Assembly: GCA_937858165.1 (NCBI GenBank)
Contig: CALLZA010000168.1
Location: 1 to 5,868 of the forward strand
Direction of reading: 5' to 3'
DNA length: 5,868 bases
DNA from: an uncultured Ardenticatenia bacterium
GTDB lineage: Bacteria > Chloroflexota > Anaerolineae > Promineifilales > Promineifilaceae
Positions 1 through 4,536 of this stretch are shown here, one piece after another. Numbering within the stretch: the stretch's first letter is position 1; each line of letters begins with the position of its first letter. Both the position numbers and the translations under genes were made by a program. The notes under the pieces were generated by a model that worked only from the letters and a program-made list of their open reading frames with translations, did no database searches and was not told where the DNA came from.

Positions 1-164
1 CCACCATCCAGTGGGCCGCGGGCGGGTTTGTGATCATCGACCAGCACAGCAACAACGGCACGTGGCTCGACGGCGTGCGCCTCGTGCCCGGCTACGCCTA
101 CCAACTGCCGCCGCGCGCCGCCGTTCGTTTTGGCGATTTGGTGGTACAACTGGTGGTTGGATGA
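1..164 (+). CDS. FHA-domain protein, C-terminal fragment
   Basis: The reading frame is open from the window edge (first full codon at position 3) to TGA at 162-164, giving 53 residues; the start lies outside the window. The peptide contains DQHSNNGTWLDGVRL followed by AAVRFGDLVVQLVVG. This matches the second half of a forkhead-associated (FHA) fold: the S-x-N-G-T strand and loop that contact a phosphothreonine peptide, then the L..G..V.FGD strands that close the beta sandwich. FHA domains bind phosphothreonine on partner proteins, usually substrates of Ser/Thr kinases. The protein ends about six residues after the last FHA strand, so FHA is the C-terminal domain. What precedes it cannot be seen. 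The arginine and serine of the first FHA loop are also missing, so phosphopeptide binding cannot be fully checked. The next gene on the same strand starts 110 bases later, beyond a hairpin cluster. Confidence 0.8.
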   Translation, partial: TIQWAAGGFVIIDQHSNNGTWLDGVRLVPGYAYQLPPRAAVRFGDLVVQLVVG

Positions 165-183
165 TGGGCGTTCAGGTTCACAG

Positions 184-244
184 TGACACGCCGTAGCGTG
201 TGACACGCCTTAGCGTGTGTTGCCAGAGGCGGCGCTGAAGCGCC
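184..244. repeat. Tandem 17-bp hairpin repeat plus a third hairpin
   Basis: Two adjacent 17-bp copies, TGACACGCCGTAGCGTG (184-200) and TGACACGCCTTAGCGTG (201-217), differ at one base. Each forms a 6-bp stem with a four-base loop: ACACGC 186-191 with GCGTGT 196-201, and 203-208 with 213-218. The single difference lies in the loop, so the stems are identical. A third hairpin, GGCGC-TGAA-GCGCC, lies at 231-244. None is followed by a T-run, so they do not look like intrinsic terminators. They resemble small dispersed palindromic repeats of bacterial intergenic regions; dispersion cannot be tested here. Confidence 0.75.
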
Positions 245-274
245 TGACTACGAACAAAGCGGAACGGAGAACGA

Positions 275-517
275 ATGCGACTCTCGGCAATCATACAACT
301 CTTGGAAGAAGACCCCGTCGTCGGTGAAGTGGAAGGGCCAGTCGATCCGGCGGCCCACTTCGTCACCGTCTACAACCCGCGCCGGCGCGACGGCCGCACC
401 GTGACCTTTCTGGACGCCAACATCGAGACTGTCCTCATCGCCTGGCATCGGATCACTGCCATCCAGCTATTGCCCCAGGTCGAGGTTGAAAAGGCCATCG
501 GTTTCGTGCGCGAGTGA
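275..517 (+). CDS. 80-residue protein of unknown function
   Basis: The frame starts at ATG 275 with a GGAGA ribosome site at 266-270, five bases upstream, and ends with TGA at 515-517. I do not recognise a named family. The N-terminus (MRLSAIIQLLEEDP) looks helical and amphipathic. Residues about 27-68 alternate hydrophobic and polar positions as short beta strands would (HFVTVYNPRRRDGRTVTFLD, then ETVLIAWHRITAIQLLP). A basic NPRRRDGR turn joins the first two strands. This pattern recalls small Sm-like or SH3-like barrels, but that is a guess from the strand pattern alone. There is no signal peptide, membrane segment or cysteine, so a soluble cytoplasmic protein is likely. Hairpin repeats flank it on both sides. 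It may be co-transcribed with the FHA gene upstream, since no promoter or terminator is evident between them. Confidence 0.7.
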   Translation: MRLSAIIQLLEEDPVVGEVEGPVDPAAHFVTVYNPRRRDGRTVTFLDANIETVLIAWHRITAIQLLPQVEVEKAIGFVRE

Positions 518-528
518 GTCTGGTTGTG

Positions 529-585
529 GCGCGGGTTGCTTTACCCGCGCGGCGCGCACCAGGGCGCGGGCAAAACAACCCGCGC
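529..585. repeat. GC-rich inverted-repeat cluster built on GCGCGGGTTG
   Basis: Three overlapping pairings share one core unit. GCGCGGGT (529-536) pairs with ACCCGCGC (543-550) around a six-base loop. GCGCGGG (564-570) pairs with CCCGCGC (579-585) around an eight-base loop. The outer ends GCGCGGGTTG (529-538) and CAACCCGCGC (576-585) form a perfect 10-bp arm pair, so either two small hairpins or one large one can form. No T-run follows, so this is a dispersed-repeat type structure rather than a clear terminator. It sits between the stop of the 80-residue protein and the response regulator start, leaving 20 bases before the ATG. Confidence 0.75.
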
Positions 586-605
586 TACAGTAAGAAAGAA
601 ACATT

Positions 606-1340
606 ATGGTTGAACAAGTACCCGGAAACCTGGAGTCTGTCGCCCCGCAACTCATCCTCATCGTCGATGACGAGTTGCGTATGCGCCGCTTCATCCGCAT
701 GAATATGGAGTTAGAGGGGTATCAGGTCATCGAGGCCGAGAACGGCATCTACGCCCTGGACCAGATCCGCCAGTTCACACCCGATCTGGTGGTAATGGAC
801 GTGATGATGCCGGAGATGGACGGCTTCGAGACGCTGAAGCTGCTACGCGAGATCTCGACCGTGCCGGTCATCCTACTGACCGTGCGCGACGACGAGGAGG
901 ACATCACGCGTGGGCTGGCGCTGGGGGCCGACGACTACATTACCAAACCGTTCAGCCCGCGCGTGCTGACCAGCCGGGTGGCGGCGGTATTGCGCCGCGC
1001 CAACTGGCCCGCCGCCCCGCCGCGCACCGTGCTGCGCATCGACGAGCGCCTGTCGGTGGACTTCAACCGCCACCAGGTCATCGTCAACGGCGAGCGCATC
1101 GACCTGCGGCCGACCGAGTATCGCCTGTTGAACCACCTCATTCAGAACGCCGGCTGGGTGGTTCCCCACGACACCCTGCTGGCCAAGGTCTGGGGGTATG
1201 AGTATCGCGACGAGACCCATTACTTGCGCCTCTACATCAACTACCTGCGTAAAAAGATCGAGGAAGACCCGGCTAACCCGCACTACATTCTGACCGAGCG
1301 CGGCGTCGGCTACCGGTTTATCGACTTCAAGAAGGAGTGA
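606..1340 (+). CDS. OmpR/PhoB-family response regulator (KdpE-like effector domain)
   Basis: This 244-residue protein is a two-component transcription factor that binds DNA when phosphorylated. The receiver domain spans about residues 15-131: acidic pocket D21-D22, phospho-acceptor D65 ([12 protein letters not shown]), switch threonine T92, aromatic Y111 and lysine K114 followed by P115. All are intact. The winged-helix effector spans about 143-240 and shows the family's LRPTEYRLL helix, a recognition region around [17 protein letters not shown], and the hairpin wing ending TERGVGYRF. The THYLR..I..LRKK.E pattern is closest to KdpE, but no kdp genes are visible, so the target is unknown. No sensor kinase is present; it is an orphan within this window. 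ATG 606 has only a purine-rich AAGAAAGAA stretch upstream (592-600), a weak ribosome site. An extra 14 residues precede the first receiver strand. A terminator follows directly, so it is probably the last gene of its transcript. Confidence 0.95.
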   Translation: MVEQVPGNLESVAPQLILIVDDELRMRRFIRMNMELEGYQVIEAENGIYALDQIRQFTPDLVVMDVMMPEMDGFETLKLLREISTVPVILLTVRDDEEDITRGLALGADDYITKPFSPRVLTSRVAAVLRRANWPAAPPRTVLRIDERLSVDFNRHQVIVNGERIDLRPTEYRLLNHLIQNAGWVVPHDTLLAKVWGYEYRDETHYLRLYINYLRKKIEEDPANPHYILTERGVGYRFIDFKKE

Positions 1341-1363
1341 TCCCGCTCCCGGCGGGACTTTTT
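1341..1363 (+). terminator. Intrinsic terminator after the response regulator
   Basis: TCCCGC (1341-1346) pairs perfectly with GCGGGA (1352-1357) around a five-base TCCCG loop, followed by CTTTTT (T-run 1359-1363). It begins at the base after the response-regulator stop codon. The short, GC-rich stem and T-run fit a factor-independent terminator that separates this gene from the RSH gene. Confidence 0.8.
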
Positions 1364-1376
1364 GCCCATTCTGGCC

Positions 1377-1405
1377 TGTTTTTGCAATGGCGTTCACGCT
1401 ATAAT
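1377..1405 (+). promoter_or_regulatory. Probable sigma70-type promoter for the RSH gene
   Basis: A perfect TATAAT -10 box lies at 1400-1405, just past the upstream terminator. The -35 box is weak: CTGTTT at 1377-1382 has a 17-bp spacing and poor match to TTGACA. Transcription would start near 1412 and give a leader of about 100 bases before ATG 1516. The -10 match and its position between a terminator and the next gene support the call; the poor -35 suggests low basal activity or an activator. Confidence 0.6.
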
Positions 1406-1432
1406 GGCGGAATCGGAAGTTGGCCCACACCC

Positions 1433-1469
1433 GCCGCCCGCGTGGCGGCAACAGGGCCACGTGTTGCCG
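1433..1469 (+). promoter_or_regulatory. RSH leader with three overlapping, competing hairpins
   Basis: Three stems share bases and cannot all form together: GCCGCC 1433-1438 with GGCGGC 1444-1449; CGTGGC 1441-1446 with GCCACG 1456-1461; and CGGCAACA 1446-1453 with TGTTGCCG 1462-1469. All arms are perfect. They lie in the predicted untranslated leader between the promoter and ATG 1516. Mutually exclusive stems are typical of attenuators and RNA switches, but no known riboswitch core is recognised and no T-run follows, so termination control is unlikely. In GC-rich DNA some of this may be chance. Confidence 0.4.
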
Positions 1470-1515
1470 TTTGACCGGACAGAGCAGTACCGGGGCAGCC
1501 GGCGCGAACAACGCC

Positions 1516-3762
1516 ATGATGGAGCGCGAAGTCATAACGGCCGACGCCGAGCAACTTTTCGAGCGTATCAATACTTATCTAAATGAGACCGACCGCCTTC
1601 AGGTTCTGAAAGCGTTCGACCTCGCTCGTCGGGAACATGGCGACCAACGCCGTAAGACCGGCGAGCTTTTTTTTACCCATCCGGTCACCGTCGCCACCTA
1701 CCTGGCGAACTACCGGCTGGACGCCGACGCCGTCTCCGCCGCTCTGCTCCACGATATCGCCGAGGATACGCTCGTCTCCATCGAGCAGATTGCCGCTGAG
1801 TTCGGGCCGGAGGTGGCCAAGCTGGTCGATGGCGTGACCAAGCTGAAGGAAGTCACCCGCGGCGTGGCGCTGAGCAAGCGCATGACGAGCGAAGACCTGC
1901 AACAGGCCACGCTGCGCAAGCTGCTGGAGGCCATGACCGATGACGTGCGGACGGTCATCATCAAGCTCTTCGACCGCCTGCACAACATGCGCACCATCCA
2001 CGGCATGTCGGCCGCCCGCCAGCGGGCCAAGGCCGACGAGACGCTGGACGTCTTCGCTCCGCTGGCCTACCGGCTGGGCATGTGGGAGGTGAAGAGCGAG
2101 CTGGAGTGGCGCGCCCTGGCCGTCCGCGAGCCGCACGCCTATGAGACCATTCGCGCCGAGCTGGAGCGGCTGCACCGCCACCAGTTACCGCGCTTCGAGA
2201 GCGTTCGCGCCCAGATCGATGGCCGTTTGCGCGAAGCGGGGCTGCCGGCGCGCGAGATCAAGATGGCCCCGGAGAACGTCTACACCGTCTATCTTGACCT
2301 GGTCAAGCACGGCATGGGCTATCGTGACGTGGACCGCAACTTGCGCCTGACGGTGCTGATGGAAGACCCTATCGACTGTTACACGGCTCTGGGCCATTTG
2401 CATACCATGTGGCGCGCCGTGCCGCATCGCGTCGATGACTACATCTCCGTCCAGCGCGAGAACCTCTACCAGTCGCTGCACACAACGGTCGTCGATGACA
2501 ACGGCCAGCCGCTCAAGATTCGCGTTCGCACGGTGGACATGGAGCGGCGGGCGCAGATTGGCGTTCTGGCCCGTTGGTACTACGCCGGTACGGCCCTATC
2601 CATTGACGGCATGGCCGAGCATCTGGGCGCGTTCTTCGCCAATATGAAGGACAGCATCAGTGTGGAGCCGCACGACGCCACGCTGAGCGTTCAGAGCGCA
2701 CTGGAAGACGTGTTGGGCAACCAGATTCGCGTCTACACGCCCAAGGGCGACCCGCTCGACCTGGCCGAAGGGGGCACACCCATCGATTTCGCCTATCGGG
2801 TTCACACCGAGCTGGGCAATCGCTGCTACGCCGTCTACGTCAACGACCTGCTCTACCCGCTCAACCGGGCGCTGAAGAACGGCGACCAGGTGCGCGTCGT
2901 CAAGAGCATGCGCGCCCAGCCGCAGCGGGCGTGGCTCGACGAAGACCTCGGCTACATCACTACGACCTACGCCCGCATGCACGCCCGGCGCTGGTTCCGG
3001 CGGCTTAGGGAGCCGGAGGCCATTGCTCAGGGGAAGCAACTGTTGCAGCACGAGCTGGAGATGCTCGGCCTGGTTGATCTGCCGCACGATACCATTGCCG
3101 CGTACTTTGCCTATGAGGACGCGCCCGAGTTGTACTACCGCCTCGGTCGCGCTGAACTGCTGCCCACCAAGCTCTCCACGCGCATCATGTCCGAGCAGTG
3201 GTCGAAGGGTCTCTGCCTGCCGCGCGACAACGTTGTGACCGCCGCCGACGGCAGCACCTACATCATCACCAACGCCGATAACCGCCGCCTGCGCCTGTGC
3301 GCCACGTGTGACCCGCGGCCGCGCGACGCCATCGTCGGCTATCTGCGCCTGGATGGGGCTGTCACCGTCCACCGCGAAGGGTGTCACACCCTGAATGCCA
3401 CCCGCGGCCGGCCGGAGAATATTCATCAACGGCTGAAGCTGGGCTGGGGCGACGCCCAGCAGCGCGAGGCGCGACTGGTGACGCTCTACGTGGATGTCTA
3501 TGACCGGCCCGGCCTCCTGCACGAGATCACCCAGCTCATGCACGAGAAGGACAGCAACATCGCCCACATCTGCACCTCGCGCCAGAGCCGACCGGGCGAG
3601 TTGACCATTGAGATGATCTTGGAGGTCACCAGCTCGCGCCAACTGGTGCGCATCCTGCACCAGATCGAGTCTCTGGTCAACGTCAAAAAAGTGCGTTGCG
3701 CCCCCAGCCCGCTCGAAGGCGATGCCGAGCCACAGGCGAACACGTTCTACCGACCGGAATAA
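1516..3762 (+). CDS. rel: RelA/SpoT homologue (long RSH): ppGpp hydrolase with degenerate synthetase domain
   Basis: This 748-residue protein has the full long-RSH order: HD hydrolase (about 20-200), synthetase-type domain (240-360), TGS (398-464), helical region (475-535), zinc-finger-like segment (C595, C598, C623, H624) and ACT (651-729). The family makes and degrades the alarmone (p)ppGpp. Hydrolase residues are complete: R46, H55, H79-D80, E83-D84 (LLHDIAEDT), D153 and N157 (DRLHNM), matching R44, H53, H77-D78, E81-D82, D144 and N148 of the Streptococcus equisimilis enzyme. The synthetase domain is altered at positions R241, K243, D264, K297 and E323 of that enzyme: here A251, E253, R274, D307 and K334. 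The guanine-stacking tyrosine (Y318) and H322 remain. It is therefore probably a hydrolase only. Start: ATG 1516 or 1519 fits the family N-terminus. An upstream in-frame TTG at 1420 would add 32 residues unlike any RSH and lies about eight bases from the predicted transcription start. No strong ribosome site is visible. Confidence 0.93.
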   Translation: MMEREVITADAEQLFERINTYLNETDRLQVLKAFDLARREHGDQRRKTGELFFTHPVTVATYLANYRLDADAVSAALLHDIAEDTLVSIEQIAAEFGPEVAKLVDGVTKLKEVTRGVALSKRMTSEDLQQATLRKLLEAMTDDVRTVIIKLFDRLHNMRTIHGMSAARQRAKADETLDVFAPLAYRLGMWEVKSELEWRALAVREPHAYETIRAELERLHRHQLPRFESVRAQIDGRLREAGLPAREIKMAPENVYTVYLDLVKHGMGYRDVDRNLRLTVLMEDPIDCYTALGHLHTMWRAVPHRVDDYISVQRENLYQSLHTTVVDDNGQPLKIRVRTVDMERRAQIGVLARWYYAGTALSIDGMAEHLGAFFANMKDSISVEPHDATLSVQSALEDVLGNQIRVYTPKGDPLDLAEGGTPIDFAYRVHTELGNRCYAVYVNDLLYPLNRALKNGDQVRVVKSMRAQPQRAWLDEDLGYITTTYARMHARRWFRRLREPEAIAQGKQLLQHELEMLGLVDLPHDTIAAYFAYEDAPELYYRLGRAELLPTKLSTRIMSEQWSKGLCLPRDNVVTAADGSTYIITNADNRRLRLCATCDPRPRDAIVGYLRLDGAVTVHREGCHTLNATRGRPENIHQRLKLGWGDAQQREARLVTLYVDVYDRPGLLHEITQLMHEKDSNIAHICTSRQSRPGELTIEMILEVTSSRQLVRILHQIESLVNVKKVRCAPSPLEGDAEPQANTFYRPE

Positions 3763-3764
3763 GA

Positions 3765-3839
3765 GAATTAGGAATTCAGGGTTGCGGCATCGCCGATAGT
3801 TCTGAATTCCTAATTCCTGACTCGTATTCCCTAATTTTT
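3765..3839. repeat. 15-bp perfect inverted repeat continuing into heptamer repeats
   Basis: GAATTAGGAATTCAG (3765-3779) pairs perfectly with CTGAATTCCTAATTC (3802-3816) around a 22-base loop, starting two bases after the RSH stop codon. The right side continues in seven-base steps: AATTCCT, AATTCCT, GACTCGT, ATTCCCT, AATTTTT (3805-3839). The left arm has the same unit on the other strand. It is AT-rich against a GC-rich background. The hairpin could stabilise or end the RSH transcript, but the only T-run (3835-3839) is 18 bases beyond the stem, which is too far for a classic terminator. Confidence 0.75.
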
Positions 3840-3894
3840 GCTGAGTGTGAGCTAAGAAAGCGCCCTCTCTGCGATCACCCCCGCCCCCGGCATA

Positions 3895-3924
3895 TTGACA
3901 ACGCCCTAGCGCCTCCTCCATAAT
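3895..3924 (+). promoter_or_regulatory. Strong sigma70-type promoter for the CBM48 gene
   Basis: A perfect TTGACA (3895-3900) is followed, after 18 bp, by CATAAT (3919-3924), one mismatch from consensus. Transcription would start near 3931, leaving an 89-base leader before ATG 4020. The leader is A-rich and shows no strong structure. With the consensus ribosome site downstream, this is the best expression signal set in the window. Confidence 0.75.
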
Positions 3925-4019
3925 GGGACGAGTTTCCAATTCCATCTACAGTCACCAACGCTAACTGCTTAACAAAAACGCATAGCGAACGGACAGACCT
4001 TTTCGAAGGAGAGTTAATC

Positions 4020-4313
4020 ATGTTGAAGAAGAAGTACGTCAAGTCGAAGGACGAATACGAAGTTACGTTTGAGCTGCCGAGCGAGGCGCGCGACGCCGTG
4101 CTGGTGTGCGAGGCCAACGGCTGGCAGCCGGTGGAGATGAAGAAGAGCAAGGGCGCGTTCACCGTCAAGCTGCGGCTGCCGGCCAACGGCCGCTACCAGT
4201 ATCGCTACCTGGTCAACAGCAGCGAGTGGGTCAACGACGACTCCGCTGACGGCTACGCTCCCAACGAGCATGGCACCACCAATAGCGTCGTTGAGACCTT
4301 CAGCGCCAACTAG
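4020..4313 (+). CDS. Standalone CBM48 / isoamylase early-set domain protein
   Basis: The 97-residue protein is one carbohydrate-binding module 48 (isoamylase N-terminal, AMPK-beta glycogen-binding type) with no catalytic domain attached. The pattern is clear: first strand YEVTFELPSEARDAVLVCEANGW (residues 13-35), then QPVEMKKSKGAFTVKLRLP, then GRYQYRYLVNSSEWVNDDSADGYAPNEHGTTNSVV. Signature positions are W35, Y58/Y60/Y62 in GRYQYRY, the WVNDD segment near residue 73, and the N-x-x-G-x-x-NSVV ending. Domains of this family bind alpha-glucans such as glycogen beside branching and debranching enzymes or kinases. A free copy may bind glycogen or act as an adaptor; that part is inference. There is no signal peptide, so it is cytoplasmic. 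The start is well supported: AAGGAG at 4006-4011 lies eight bases upstream and a strong promoter precedes it. It is a single-gene transcript, probably ending at 4511 after a structured 3' region. Confidence 0.9.
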   Translation: MLKKKYVKSKDEYEVTFELPSEARDAVLVCEANGWQPVEMKKSKGAFTVKLRLPANGRYQYRYLVNSSEWVNDDSADGYAPNEHGTTNSVVETFSAN

Positions 4314-4330
4314 CACAGGTTCGTAGTCAA

Positions 4331-4480
4331 GCGATTTATCGCGTTCTTCGGGACGGCGCTGATGCACTTTGGCAAATGAATACGGTTATCGCCCATCGGC
4401 GGAACGATCCGCCGGCGCAAGGCGCGATAGCCGCATCATTTTGGTAAACAGCATAAGCGCCTGACAAGAAACAGTAGGCG
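4331..4480 (+). ncRNA. Candidate structured RNA or structured 3' UTR
   Basis: No gene is visible between 4314 and 4536, but the + strand folds well. A small hairpin (4331-4342, GCGA/TCGC) is followed by a rod at 4355-4461: GGCGCT 4355-4360 with AGCGCC 4456-4461; one G-A mismatch; ATGC 4362-4365 with GCAT 4451-4454; an 8/9-base internal loop; AAATGA 4374-4379 with TCATTT 4436-4441; a 3/2 loop; CGGTTATCGC 4383-4392 with GCGATAGCCG 4424-4433 (one G-U); a 4/9 loop; CGGCGGA 4397-4403 with TCCGCCG 4408-4414 capped by ACGA. That is about 33 pairs in 107 bases. An outer TTCTT/AAGAA pairing (4344-4348, 4466-4470) may extend it. An intrinsic terminator follows 20 bases after the rod. No separate promoter is evident, so it may be the CBM48 mRNA 3' UTR or be processed from it. 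It does not match SRP RNA, tmRNA or a riboswitch I know. Confidence 0.45.
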
Positions 4481-4511
4481 GCGGTCTGCATTCGCAGGCC
4501 GCTTTTGTTTT
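4481..4511 (+). terminator. Strong intrinsic terminator after the CBM48 transcript
   Basis: GCGGTCTGC (4481-4489) pairs with GCAGGCCGC (4494-4502) as nine pairs including one G-U, with an ATTC loop, followed by TTTTGTTTT (4503-4511). It is oriented for + strand transcripts and sits 168 bases after the CBM48 stop, so the intervening structured region should be transcribed. The - strand membrane gene ends 26 bases further on and converges on it; on that strand no good T-run follows the stem. Confidence 0.85.
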
Positions 4512-4536
4512 CCAGCGGTAGGGGTGGGGGCAGGTG

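Noticed and set aside
184..217. CRISPR repeats
   Set aside because: Two adjacent 17-bp copies have no spacers between them and no cas genes are present.
1420..1515. RSH start at TTG 1420, adding 32 residues
   Set aside because: The extra residues do not resemble RSH N-termini, the TTG is about eight bases from the likely transcription start, and the competing hairpins lie in this stretch. ATG 1516 fits the family.
873..1571. A 232-residue open frame on the - strand opposite the response regulator
   Set aside because: It overlaps the receiver and winged-helix coding region, crosses the terminator and the RSH promoter, and its low-complexity composition matches a shadow frame.
3765..3816. Insertion-sequence or MITE terminal repeats around the 15-bp inverted repeat
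   Set aside because: The arms are only 22 bases apart, no target-site duplication is evident and there is no transposase, so a local hairpin or heptamer repeat explains it better.
2596..3945. A 449-residue open frame on the - strand opposite the RSH gene
   Set aside because: It lies antisense to strongly conserved TGS, zinc-finger and ACT coding sequence. It has no recognisable domain and no ribosome site, and long antisense frames are common in GC-rich genes.
4355..4461. Integron attC site, SRP RNA, tRNA or a known riboswitch in the rod-like region
   Set aside because: There are no GTTRRRY/RYYYAAC ends, no SRP apical motif, no cloverleaf and no riboswitch core that I recognise.
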